From contig NC_060017.1 in assembly GCF_021134715.1 (NCBI RefSeq), positions 4,588,001-4,652,000 of the forward strand: DNA of 64,000 bases, given 5' to 3'. The notes beneath the pieces are model-generated. The model worked only from the letters and a program-made list of their open reading frames with translations, did not search any database and had not been told where the DNA came from. Position numbers and translations under genes: made by a program. This document shows, piece by piece, positions 36,401-48,415 of the stretch. Numbering within the stretch: the stretch's first letter is position 1; each line of letters opens with the position of its first letter. Origin of the DNA: Daphnia pulex. Its lineage: Eukaryota; Arthropoda; Branchiopoda; Diplostraca; Daphniidae.

Positions 36401-38808
36401 AAACAAACATTTGTGGAACGAGGTACACGCAAGAGACAGAATCATCGCTCAGTTGCGGTCGGCAATTGCTGAACTGGAACCCGTCACCGAGAACGCACGA
36501 GCCGAAGCCGCACAAAGCGACATGATCAACGTACGTATAGTAGGCAACTCTATACTACGTATTATTTTTGTTTTTAAAAAAAAGGGAACACACACACACA
36601 CACATGGATCAATAATTTTTGTTCCCGAGGCACGGAAACAAAAGATATTTAAAGCATTTGTTTCGTCACGCACGCTTCCCTTTTCTTATTCTTTTTCCCA
36701 ACAGAAGGAGCTCGATAGAAAAAACCAGGAATTACAAATGGTCATCAACAATCTAACGGTATGCGAGGTCCATAAAAAAGTTGTTTTATTATTATTATTA
36801 TTTTTTCTAAACTCACGCAAATCGTGATGGTCCCTCATCTAGGCCAATATCGAGGCATTAAGAGCATACCAATTAACAGAGCAGCACACCCATGACAAGG
36901 CATTCATAAGCAGCGACGACAACATCCAGCGAAAGCGGACTTACAAAGTATGTCGCTTTGATTCATTAAAAACAAGTTACGCTGATTAAAATTGAATTAA
37001 TCTAATCGACCAGGTGAATGAGAACAAGGAATTTGTCCAGATGCGTGGTCTGATTGCCGAACTTCAACAGAAGGAAAATGAGTACAAAGCCAGGATAGAA
37101 CAATTGGAGAAGGTGTTGCGTCAGTCCAATTCTCTGCCCGAAGTTCCCAACTTGGAGGAACTCGAACGACACGTCACTCACATGGAACAAGAGCTGGAAA
37201 TGAAGAACCAACGACTGGCGGCTTTCGAACAATACGTAGCCGCAAAAGAGGAAGAGCACTCTACTCTGAAACGTGACCTAGAAACGTTGCAGGAAGAAAA
37301 CGGCCGACTGAAATCCCAAGTCGACGAAACCATCTACCGTGACAGAGAGAGTAACACCGAAAAGTTGGAACAATTAGGTCGGGAATTACAGCAGGCAATG
37401 GAGGCCAACAAATGCTTGATAGAAGACATCAACCGTGAGCGAGTGTTACGCAAAAAGTATTTCAACACGATCGAAGATCTCAAAGGTAAAATCCGAGTCT
37501 ATTGCCGGCTTCGACCGTTAACCCCCGTGGAGCAAAGAGTTCAGCACTCGGTGGCTGATGTCGTCGATCCCTACACGCTCGTCATAAACACTCCAAAAGG
37601 ACCTAAAGAATTCCATTTCGATCGCGTGTTTCTGCCAGACGACACGCAAGAAACCGTCTTTGAAGACACGCATGTAAATATATTCTCTCATGCCATTTGC
37701 TTTTTCAACGTCTTATTCTTATGCGATTTGGGTGGGCCCCACAGACACTCGTCCAGTCAGCTTTCGATGGTTACAATGTCTGCATATGCGCGTACGGACA
37801 AACCGGTAGCGGGAAGACACATACCATTATAGGCGACGACGTCCATCCCGGATTGGCCACTCGAACGTTTCAGCGAATTTTCCAACTAGCCAACGATCAC
37901 CAAGCTCAATTTGATGTCCAAGTTTCTTGTTCAATGTTGGAACTTTACAACGATAAACTCATCGATCTCCTACGCTTAAGCGATCAAGCCGAGGTAAACC
38001 TGTTTTGTTTGGGAATTTAAATAAAACATTTCCAATAATGTGATTAAATAATCAGGTAAAATTAGAGATCAAAAAAGATAAGCGCGGGATCGTGTGGGTT
38101 CAAGGCTCACGAATATCTCCCGTTGCCAACGCCAACCAGTTGTCGGACTTGTTCCATCGCGGTCTCAGCTCGCGTCACACGGGCTCGACTCGCATGAACG
38201 ATCGTAGCAGCCGGTCGCATCTGATAGTCAGCATCAACATCGAGTGCACAAGTCGGCTGCACGGCACCGTCATTCGCGGAAAGGTTAGCCTGCTCGATTT
38301 GGCTGGCAGCGAGCGTTTCGCCAAATCGGGATCAACTGGGGACCAGCTCCGGGAAGCTTCTTCAATCAACAAATCGTTATCAACTTTGGGCGACGTCATC
38401 TCCGCTTTAGCCAGCGAGCAGCCCCATACGCCCTACCGAAATAGCAAACTGACAATGTTAATGCAAGACTCGTTGGGCGGAAACGCTAAAACACTTCTCT
38501 TCGTCACCGCCTCCGTTGCCGCCTTCAATCTAGACGAGACGTTAACGTCACTGACGTAATTCAATTAACACAAAACAAGAGACCAAACATATTTATACAA
38601 TTACCTCGATTATTGCAGATATGCTTCCCGCGCCAAAGCTGTCACTAATGCAGCCCAGAAGAATGCCGATTGCAAGGAGATTGCACGCCTCAAAGCGGTA
38701 ATTTGACAGATTATCTAGTGTGACTGAAGGCAACTAATTGAAATATATGAATGTTAGATTATTCAAAAACTCCGACGAGGAGAGGACGACGTCGAAGACA
38801 CCAGTTGA
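33470..38808 (+). CDS. kinesin-14 of KCBP type, C-terminal motor
   Basis: Twelve exons (33470-33990, 35085-35245, 35630-35879, 36065-36232, 36311-36530, 36705-36758, 36843-36947, 37014-37673, 37745-37993, 38056-38555, 38619-38697, 38758-38808) encode 1005 residues. A Ser-rich, weakly ordered N-terminus precedes coiled coil (about 490-640) and the neck NTIEDLKGKIRVYCRLRPL. The motor has the P-loop GQTGSGKT (731-738), switch I NDRSSRSH (844-851) and switch II DLAGSE (877-882). After YASRAKAV comes a short tail (IARLKAIIQKLRR then acidic), matching the position and character of the calmodulin-binding segment of plant KCBP and sea-urchin kinesin-C. Such motors are minus-end directed and regulated by calcium/calmodulin. 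No MyTH4 or FERM domain is visible. The 35085 acceptor has an in-frame alternative 24 bases downstream. Confidence 0.85.
33991..35084 (+). other. long first intron of the kinesin gene
   Basis: At 1.09 kb this is much longer than the other introns of the gene (about 60-400 bp). It contains TATA-rich and CA-rich stretches (for example, near 34868-34880). No nested gene is supported. Its length could house regulatory sequence, which is an inference. Confidence 0.55.
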
Positions 38809-40042
38809 AGAATTTCTGGGAGACTTTTGTTCTTTTTATTTTGTAAATTATAGCATGTTCATACAAACATTTCCAGCGGATTTTGTGTGTCTTAAAAGTC
38901 TAATTTGCTCTCTTTCACGTCAGGAGATGATATCAATTGTAATCGAAAGAATTGATCTCTTTGCATCCATGCGAGAATAATCTAAGAAAAAAAAAAATAA
39001 TCTAGGGCGAAAAATCTAGACGAGAAAAAAACAAACAATCGGGTGGGAACATTGGCGGCGTAATGGATAATGCCGTTTGAATAAATCACGTACGTAGCGA
39101 GCAACACAATAAACTCTCTCGCATTTTTTTTTTTTTTTTTGTTAAATGAACTGCACAATTTTATCCATAAGAACAAAAATTACGCACACGAAAATGATAA
39201 CGAAAGGAGACGGGCACCTTTTGCTTTTTTGAAAAGTTAAATGGGATTTCTCACCCCATTAATATACGAGGAGGCAACGAGGGAACTTGGTGGAATATTG
39301 GCGGATGATGAAAGGGAAGAACCAATTTTACGCTCACGCAAACGCAATCAGCATAAATGGAGTGACAAAGGGCGGTTAACAACCCACTAGCACACAACAA
39401 CGCAATAAGATGATGGATGGGAGAGACCAACGTTTTTAGGGGGGGGGGGCAATTTTTTTGTTTGTTTTGTACGATAATCCTCCGATTTGCGAAAAATACA
39501 CGACAAATAAAATGAAACTAACGAAGAAAGAAGCCCTAGTCGAGGCACCAGATTTCTTTTTCCCATTGGTTCCAGCTCAACCATTAATGATAGAGGTAGA
39601 GATGAAGGATGAAAAAGGGTTTTTCATCTCCTATTTTCATCTTTCTGACAAAAGAGGGAAAACGGGGCAAAATTACAACGCACTTGAAATCAATCCCACC
39701 GTCTTATTATAAAGATGGTCGCTATTCGAGAATTAGTTCACGCAAACAAACGCACACACACACACGCACAACCACACAAGATCCTTTCTACCTCAGCACC
39801 GCTTTGGCCAATTGAACTACATCTGAACGTGTGAGATCATCGATAGGATCTGTCGCAAGTTCGTATTTGGTTAAAAGAAAAAGCAGGTCGACTCTAAGGA
39901 AATGGCAAAAAGAAAGAAAAAAAGGATTTTTGTTTTTGGGGAAAAATGATGAAATGTTTTCCCCCGCTAAGATGTTGTGTGTGAGTGACCCGTTTTGGGG
40001 GAGGGATCAAAAAGTGCTAGTCTCGTAGGTATCTACTGGTTT
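38809..40042. other. intergenic 3' flanks of kinesin and ABHD17
   Basis: No gene is seen. T- and A-runs lie near 39126-39140, a run of ten G near 39440-39449 and a CA run near 39757-39767. It presumably holds the 3'UTRs of both convergent genes. Confidence 0.55.
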
Positions 40043-40177
40043 TTACATAAGTTTTTCTGTCGGGTTCAATTCGTTCTTGCTTTTGGTGGCTCGTTCGGGT
40101 TTCAGGCAGAGGCAACCGTCAGTGGACGTGTTGGAGTTGGTGCTGTCACTGTTCCCATCAGCGGCCACAGTCACCTG
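40043..40177 (-). other. in-frame reading extension after the ABHD17 TGA
   Basis: Immediately after the ABHD17 stop (TGA followed by C), the same frame stays open for 44 sense codons to TAA at 40043-40045. The predicted extension is polar (Asn/Ser/Thr/Asp-rich), then CLCLKPE, and ends in a Lys/Glu-rich tail. It would add a C-terminal tail if the TGA is read through, a phenomenon common in arthropods with TGA-C contexts. Alternatively it is simply 3'UTR, or part of an alternative splice form, since CAG/GTGACT directly after the stop also resembles a donor. Confidence 0.4.
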
Positions 40178-41422
40178 TCAATTGGCCAGTTCGACAGATA
40201 CAAACTGTTTTAGGCGATCCAAATATTGGCTATACAATTCAACATCGTTATGACCAGCCCCCTTTTTTGTTTGTAAAGAAATAACAGATAATTAGACGCC
40301 ATAAAATAAAATAACAAACAATTCTGAAATTGGATACCTCAACCCACAAGGGCTCTACAGCTTTCGGGCACTTATCATGGATGGCGAGGCCATGGGAAAA
40401 ATCGATCACTTCGTCCTCTGTTCCATGGATCACCAGCACCGGCGATGTGACTTTCGAAACTTTGTCAATGCTACCAGGAAAACAACAGAAAATTCAAGGT
40501 CATTTTATGGTCATCTTCGTGGTTCGGCAACTCTCACGCAGTTATAAAAACACACTCACGAAATTCTCTTTACAATACCTTGGAAAAGCGTCGAAGCACC
40601 AGGTGCGTTGAGTCTTGGGAAAAGCGACACGCATACCGGACATTAAGGGAGAATGCAATATAACGGCACCGACTTCATACCTGATTGCAGTGGAATGGTG
40701 TTGATAATACACGAAATTTTGAAAAAATCTTTTAATTTTTTTCTTACCGAGACGCCAAGTCAACAGTTGGAACTGTACCAATACTTTGGCCGTACAAAAT
40801 CACATTTTCTGGTGATATCCCATATCTGGTTCTCAATGCATGCCAGGCAGCATCAACATCTGCATAAAGATTTTTCTCTGAAGGTTTCCCAGTGCTCATT
40901 CCATATCCAGAATAGTCATAGCTGAAATCCAACAAATGAAATCTGTCAAGTGAGTTAATTGAACAAAGAAAAAATAGATTGCACAATGCACCCACCTGAA
41001 TATGTTGCAATTGATTCTTGTTCCCAATCCCAGGTAAAAGCTACTCATCTGTCCCAAATCAACTGCATTTCCATGGGAGAACAGTATTGTGTAGCGGGCA
41101 TTAGGTGTACATCTGGTTTAACAAGAATTTAAGTCAGACGTGCAAGCAAGACCAAGCTACGGGGCACAAACCTGATAAACATGCAGGCTATCCTGTTTTG
41201 CCTGGAAGTGCGTGTATAAAACACTTCCATGTTTTCCTTTTCTCTTTCAGAGTATTGCCACTCTGCACGATCAGACAGGCAGACAGCTTGCTTTGCTCCA
41301 TTCTCCTCCACGAAGGTGTAGGTGGGCTCTGGTGGAAGAAAGGCCAGCTTTGCTGCAATTTTTGATGGCCAAGGAGGACAGCAAAATAAGCAGCAAAGTT
41401 CTCGGACACCAAGTCCGTTCAT
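40178..41422 (-). CDS. ABHD17: ABHD17-type protein depalmitoylase
   Basis: Six exons (41422-41172, 41112-40996, 40921-40748, 40680-40579, 40470-40338, 40261-40178) encode 286 residues, against 288 for human ABHD17B, with collinear similarity throughout. The N-terminus contains [11 protein letters not shown], the palmitoylated Cys cluster that anchors the enzyme to membranes. The alpha/beta-hydrolase triad is visible as Ser in GQSIG, Asp in [12 protein letters not shown] and His in [21 protein letters not shown] supplies the oxyanion region. ABHD17 enzymes remove palmitate from N-Ras, PSD-95 and other peripheral membrane proteins. The ending [11 protein letters not shown] aligns with the vertebrate end, so the TGA is the ancestral stop. 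Confidence 0.95.
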
Positions 41423-42518
41423 GGCTCGGCCGTCGTTCTCCAGCTTGATGGCTTAAAAAATGCTTCTTTTGTGTGCAAGATTTTCTTCCCAAATGGCTTG
41501 ACTGAAATCACTAGACTGGGTTGCTTTATGAAATTTTGTCGAACCCAACAACAGCAGACAAATAATCCAAGACGGAACTAATAAGTAAGAACAGCTGAAC
41601 TGCCGATGAAGCCGTTCAAAGAAATCACGAGCTATCTAGACTCACGTCATCCAGTAACAGACGAAAATAAAAGACGTACCACCATCAGTATATGACACAC
41701 ACAGTAACACACACACACGCCAAAAAACACCAAGGAGGGACTACGGTACTAGGGGCACTAGAGCTTACTCCACCCCCTTAGACAGTAGCCCGTAGTTCCT
41801 TTTCGAGCTGCTTGCGGCTGTTTGTTTTTTTATAACCACATTTAACCATCGAGAATATCGAAAACAAACTTATAAAAATGATTGAAACCAGTTTATTAAA
41901 CAAATGAAGATATTTTTATCCGGAAACAGTTTTCTGATTGGCTTAAATCTAATGCGTATATTCCTAGCTTGCCATATGCCAGTAATCCCTAGATGATAAA
42001 AAATCTAAATTGTCTGCATTAATCTTGAAAGTTCATCATCCTTCGCAACTACCAACGCTGTATCGATCCACCTATGGCACTATAAATGATTCTCATACTT
42101 GAGTCGACAAAAAAAGAATCTCGTTCATCATACATCACTACCGCCTTTCAATGTCTCGGACAGTGCAGAGTAGAGAACGCATGATGGAACGATTCTCTTC
42201 AAACTACCTACTCGAAGAATCAGCTTAACTGATTGGCTGAATGTCAACTCCAGAAGTTGAAAATAATTCTTATCTTATTACACTAGAGGAATTCCTTAGA
42301 ACTAAACCAGTGATTTTCTATAGTAGACCCCACATCAAATAGCGATACTTAAAATACACCCGACAAGGGCTCTTGATTCCTACTTCTAACTCAACGTCGT
42401 CATAAATCATTTTTCTACTACATCAACATAACTAAATTCACATTTGCTATAGAAAAAAATCAGAAACAACAAATATCTGACAATGCAAGCCTATGTATTG
42501 TTTTACACATTACACAGT
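41423..42518. other. intergenic, ABHD17 promoter side and RPL36 3' flank
   Basis: No gene is supported. A CA-rich run lies near 41697-41719. The rest is ordinary AT-rich DNA, and I do not see a coding exon on either strand. Confidence 0.55.
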
Positions 42519-43213
42519 TTACTTGGCGGCTTGGGCTTTCCTCATCTGGGTGAGAACATTGCCCAATTCTTCACGCTTCCTCTTGGCCCTCAAGTGAGTT
42601 CCCAACTAAGAATAGACAGAAGGTTAATTTGATGCTTGAAAATAGCTGAGTACATGTTGAACTTACTCGTCTCTTCAAGAACTTCAAGGCTCGCTTATCC
42701 TTTGAGATCTTGAGCAATTCCATAGCTCTCTTCTCATAAGGTGCATGACCAGCAACCTCCTTGACGATGTCACGGATAAACTTGGTGTGTTTGGTGAGTT
42801 TCTGTAACGGGAAAAAACCATGTCAGATGTTATCAAAATAGACATCGTGCTTTCAAAGTTAACTTACACCCTTCCTGCGAGAAGGCCTCGGCTTCTGGGG
42901 GTTCTTGGTAGTCTTGAAACCCTTCTTCAAACCAACAGCCAAATCATAGCGAGGACGCTTCTTGCTGGGCGTCTGGACCTTTGGAGCTTCCTAAATAAGT
43001 TAAAAAGATACACTGTCAATGAAAGCCATATGTAAACAGGTACATGGCAACGAATCTCTCCGACATTCTCATCTCAAGACACTGAACACTTGGATTTCTA
43101 TATTTAACTATAATACAAACAGTTGAACCATAACTAGCAATAGAACCGAATAAAATTCATAGATGATACAAGTTTCTTCAGATTTAAAGAGATGAAATTA
43201 CCTTCGCCGACAT
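42519..43213 (-). CDS. RPL36: 60S ribosomal protein L36 (eL36)
   Basis: Four exons (43213-43202, 42990-42868, 42801-42667, 42605-42519) encode 118 residues. The first exon holds only MSAK. The body has [35 protein letters not shown] and the signature [25 protein letters not shown], closely matching eL36 along its length. The protein is a small basic component of the large ribosomal subunit. Upstream of the ATG on the minus strand is a pyrimidine-rich tract (CCTTTCATTTCTTTC) that would suit a TOP-type start. It fires divergently from the HAX1-like gene about 230 bp away. Confidence 0.97.
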
Positions 43214-43443
43214 TTTTTTGGATGTTTCTCGTCTAACTTCAACGAGAAAGAAATGAAAGGAACTCGCTCTGCTTTGATGCCAAATGAGCTTTCCTCGGGT
43301 ACGCTTTTTCGGTGCAACGACGAGAACCGGCAACGCTGTAGTCCCTAGTAAACCCCCCCCCCCCCCATCCTTTTTTTTGTTATTATTGTTGAATTTGTCT
43401 TTGCCACGAAAACAATTAAATTTCAAGTCTTAAATAGGGAAAT
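43214..43443. promoter_or_regulatory. bidirectional promoter RPL36 / HAX1-like
   Basis: Only 230 bp separate the two start codons of these divergent genes. The segment contains a pyrimidine-rich stretch on the RPL36 side and a run of about 15 C on the plus strand (near 43357). No TATA box is obvious, as is usual for ribosomal-protein promoters. Confidence 0.65.
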
Positions 43444-44346
43444 ATGCATTTCGACAACTTATTTCGCTTATTCTTTGGACCTTCGGATTTTAATGGAAGG
43501 TATTTCAATTTCGTTAAGTGCTTTTTTTCGATTTCGTATGCGGTTTTCAAACTGGATGACGTAACTTATAATATCTTAATATGGAGTTGGATTTATTCTA
43601 GAACTTTTATTTTGATTACTTAAATTGCACATTTTATTTTTTATAATTTAGGCAATATGAGGATAGTGGTGAACCAAATGAAAACCACCCGAGTAATAAT
43701 CCATTTGGTGATTCGTCTCAATGGAATAGTGAATTTAAACAGCTGGATCAAATGATGATGAAACTTCTTCAGGAGAGCTTCCTAATATTTCGTGACCCTC
43801 CTAGATATCAAGAAGAAATTATGATGCCTAAAGATCCAGCAACAGGTTCTCTAAGAGATCAAATGCTAAAACCAGGTTTTATTGACAAGTTACAAAAAAG
43901 TGGTTGGGAATCAGAGAGAAGTGCAAAAACTGATGTGGATTTAGATGAAATTATGAAGAATGATGGAAGTCTAAATTCACTGGTGCCTAAAGCTAGAGAT
44001 AATGGAATGCACTACTCATCCAGGTATGGATTACCATAATTTAATATATATTGTTTATCAAATGATTAAGCTTGAAAATTTATCTCACAGGTCTTCAATG
44101 AAATACTTCCACAGTTCTAATGGGGCAACTGAATCGCGGTCAACAGCGAACGATAGAGAGGGCTGTCTCAGAGAATTAATCACAAGAGAATTTAAGGGTA
44201 AAAAATATGTCATGGAGAAAAGACAGTGCCCTGGAGCTCCCCCTCAAACAACTGAAACTCTAGTTAATCTTACTAGGGAAGAATTACCAGAGTTTTTCAA
44301 AAATTGGAAAATTGATGACTCAACTGGAAACAAAGACACATTCTGA
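43444..44346 (+). CDS. HAX1-like protein
   Basis: Three exons (43444-43499, 43652-44023, 44091-44346) encode 227 residues. The start MHFDNLFRLFFG resembles the MSLFDLFRGFFG start of HAX1, and LRDQMLKPGF (86-95) matches the family LRDSMLK block. A C-terminal block around SMKYFHSSN...GCLRELITREFKGKKY parallels the HAX1 beta-rich segment with its repeated basic/acidic pattern. HAX1 is a mostly disordered mitochondrial/ER protein that restrains apoptosis. The gene lies tail to tail with a Bcl-2 family gene, separated by 120 bp. A poly(A) signal AATAAA is at 44426-44431. Similarity is limited to short blocks, so the call is moderate. Confidence 0.65.
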
Positions 44347-44466
44347 TATTTTAACTTGTTTTGGAGATGGGTAATTTATCAGTTTAATTGTATATTTGTG
44401 GAATAATTGTAATCATTTAAAATTAAATAAACATACAATAGACGTACATGAGAAAAAATTACAGGT

Positions 44467-45110
44467 TTAATGTGTCAATTTATAGGTGGCAACCAGACCA
44501 ATGCCTAGTCCTGTTAAAAAGAAGTACTTCCACTTGTTTGACGCAGATGTGTCTTCACCAAATTCACTGCAGATTTTTATCTGTATAAAGAAATAGTTAT
44601 AAATCATCTGATGATAAAATGCAAAATAAACAAATAAATTACCCAGCCTCCCTGCTGCAAGATCCATGGAGTAATTTTGTCATTGAGGTAGCTTGCTAGT
44701 ATCTTGCTGAGATTATTAGATGACTCGATCTGGTCAGAATGTAGCTGTTTGCTTAGTACCCATGTAAAAGCGAATAGGGTCACAATTCTCTCCCAAAGAA
44801 TGTTGTATCCATTTTCAGCTTCAAAAAGCTCATCAGCCAGTGAAGCAAACTTGTCATGGCCAACACCACGAGAAAGGTCTAGTCGATTTACTAGCTGTTG
44901 CATTGGGGATTCACAATTTGCCAACACTTCTCCAACACATGTCGATAACGTCCTGTAGATTGTATCTTTTGACAAATCTATTTTCTCGCCTAATGCTTCT
45001 TTGACAATGTTGATGGCGAAAGTTGAGTTTTGTTCGAGCACAGATTCACGAGTCGACTGTGAAGTGTTTTTGCTTGTTAGCCAATTGGTAGAAGCCATGG
45101 CTTTATTCAT
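44467..45110 (-). CDS. Bcl-2 family protein
   Basis: Exons 45110-44643 and 44580-44467 encode 193 residues. BH1 is recognisable at about 93-117 (ELFEAENGYNILWERIVTLFAFT), BH2 ends in WILQQGGW (149-156), a BH3-like PMQQLVNRLDLS lies near 69-80, and a C-terminal membrane anchor follows a short hinge (about 174-190). The single intron falls directly after the Trp of the BH2 GGW, the same place as the classic intron of vertebrate Bcl-2 genes. Oddly, the BH1 core reads W-E-R where most relatives have W-G-R; the Arg is kept and the Gly is replaced by Glu. Pro-survival versus Bok/Bax-type function cannot be decided from sequence alone. A second start (MAST) lies four codons in. Confidence 0.82.
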
Positions 45111-45933
45111 GAAGCAACACAGTCATAAACACAGCACGTAACACGTACAAATGAAAAGAGATGAGATCAGAATTCACGAAGTTTTGGCTACACATTACAC
45201 CATCGTAACCGTCACTATTGTACTGGTCGTGCGTGTAAAAGACTGGGGAGAGAGATTGGAATGCGAGTAGGGAGGAGGAGGTGGTGCCATCTGCCCTACG
45301 GGTATGAGTAAACCACTCGAGATACCCTTAGGCAAGGCTTTTAATGAATGAAGTTTAAAAAAGGAACCTTTTTCCTCCCAGTTCAGGGTGCATTCTTCAG
45401 CGTTATGCTTATTACGAGGAACTTTCCCTCTGTCGGGAAATTCTTGTCTAGCCGTAGCCCCAAGGCCGTGTCTAGCTATTAACCCTTTGTTCCTTTATTT
45501 TCTCCCGAACAATCCCGTAACCCACTGCACAGAACAAAGCACAATCAATCTTAACTGCTGTGCATCGATAATCGAATGAACTAAATTTTGGTTTCAAATA
45601 AAACTACGAATAAAATGCTTTTGAATTTCTGTTTTATATTAAACTAAACTCAGCACAATTTTTAAAATCAAATTCAGAACACATTTCTTTATCTTTCTTG
45701 GAAAAATGGACACATTTTTGGAATGTAATAGACTTGATGATTAGGAATATCACATCACTGAAAATAAAACACAATGACTGGATATGTGAAATTAACCACA
45801 CCCAAAATTACACGAAACTTCTTCATAAAAAACATTGAGCAGAAATTAAGAGGACTTTTTGCAGAGTTTTCAGCAAGTGTTCAGCAGAGACAACACAACA
45901 TATAAATGTGTTGCGAGAGTTCCATCTAGATAT
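45111..45933. other. intergenic
   Basis: No gene is seen. It contains the Bcl-2 promoter side and the 3' flank of the zinc-finger gene, with a GGA-rich stretch near 45268-45282. Confidence 0.5.
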
Positions 45934-46372
45934 CTAAAATTCTAGATCTACATGAGTTTTGGCAACATGTGCTTTCATCTCTCTACATGGGATGAGAGCT
46001 AAACACATATTGCATGAAACAAATCCTCTGATTCTCTAAAAAGTTATTCAAAATTAAAACAATATTCAATGTTATTACAAGAATATGTTACCGTGAACTT
46101 GTCATCCATGTGCTCATCATGACGTAGCTTAAGATGAGCATTCAAAGTGTGCTCAAGTTTGAAAGAAGTGCCACATAAAACACACATGTAAGGACATACT
46201 CCTGCCTGTTAACAAAACTCAAGAAGTAAAATGATCAACTCTAGTGACTAGTACATGATAAAATAGTTACGTGATACAATGTGTGCCTTTTCAAAAGACT
46301 TAACGATATGAAAAATCGTTGGCAGTTGAACATAGGACACTCGAATAGCTCGATTTTCTTTTCTTTCCCCAT
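45934..46372 (-). CDS. small C2H2 zinc-finger protein, three fingers
   Basis: Three exons (46372-46271, 46205-46092, 46035-45934), all splitting in phase 0, encode 105 residues. Each exon carries one zinc-finger-like unit. Exon 1 has CPMFNC-x12-H-x3-H, exon 2 has CVLC-x12-H-x4-H (CGTSFKLEHTLNAHLKLRH) and exon 3 has CNMC-x11-H-x4-H. The start MGKEKKIELFE is preceded by AT-rich DNA. One finger per exon with clean splice sites argues for a real gene, although the first and last fingers are non-standard in spacing. I do not recognise an orthologue. It could bind nucleic acid or act as an adaptor. Confidence 0.7.
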
Positions 46373-46593
46373 TATATTGTACAATACTTGTTAATATTAC
46401 TAGTGTACAGTGTACAATGAACATCAATAAATATTCGAAATGGAGAAATATTGCCCGGATACCGTCGACGACTTTCATTAGATGTTGCCAAGTACACAAC
46501 AATGGCTTCCAGATGTGCAATAAAATAACAAATTTCAGAAATTGACAATTTTGAAATACAAAAAGCGTTAAAAGATCTCCTTCAAAATTTGAT

Positions 46594-46609
46594 GGTCCTG
46601 AGAAGGACC
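46594..46609 (-). terminator. histone mRNA 3' stem-loop of the H3 gene
   Basis: On the minus strand the 16-mer GGTCCTTCTCAGGACC fits the metazoan histone stem-loop consensus at every position. It lies about 58 nt after the H3 stop codon, followed within about 15 nt by a purine-rich GAAGGAGA that could pair with U7 snRNA. This is the processing signal of replication-dependent histone mRNAs bound by SLBP. Confidence 0.92.
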
Positions 46610-46667
46610 GTTGTCAGAATGGGTTATTAAAATGACAATAAATTTTAAAAATGACAATTAGGATTGT

Positions 46668-47760
<1,093 letters not shown>

Positions 47761-48415
47761 GCAGTTTGCAAGGAAGAACACGACAATACGACACAATCCC
47801 CAAATTAGTAAGTCCAGTTGCTATATTTTTGTTCTTGTGATGGTGTATTGATGACGTCATTTTTATCTGCGCAGTTAATCCAAGATGGCGACCGACATTT
47901 TTATCCAACGTGCTTTCTCATCCTTTCTTACGGATCCGCTGCAGCCATGACATCAAACGGCAGTCGAGCGAATCAAGAAATTCAATTGCCCTGATTCATT
48001 TCTACACAATATCTTCATTTCTACACAAAATCTTTCATTTCACACGTTTTAATTTCCACTTGTACTCGATCTTTGATGTCCAATTCGAATAATGTATTTC
48101 GGTATCCGTCTTAAGGTGATTCGGCTGTTTGTTTCACCCAAAATACAAGCCTTAAGCTGTAAATTCTGAAGTTTTTTAAAGTTAATTTAAAGGTATGAAG
48201 TTGATGTGAATTCACATAAAATAATACTTAGGAAAATGAATGTATTAAGGTTATTTAATACATTCCAGAAGGGTTTTTAAATCAATGAGTATAATAACCA
48301 ATATGAAATTATAGTATGCTATGAAAGATGAATAATTGAAATGCATGGTGTACTGACTCCAAACAAAACAGGTGTTTTATTCATAAGATTGTTTTCTTTC
48401 CATGACAATAGAAAA
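47761..48415. other. 3' flank of H4 and intergenic
   Basis: No gene is seen. It includes a possible 3'UTR intron (about 47808-47876). The distal part is AT-rich. Confidence 0.5.

Noticed and set aside
41105-41448. Plus-strand open frames opposite the first ABHD17 exon
   Set aside because: They are antisense shadows of a well-supported, full-length ABHD17 exon chain.
42991-43201. snoRNA in the first RPL36 intron
   Set aside because: Ribosomal-protein introns often host snoRNAs, but I could not find convincing C/D boxes, and the ANANNA/ACA words seen are too weak without a folding test.
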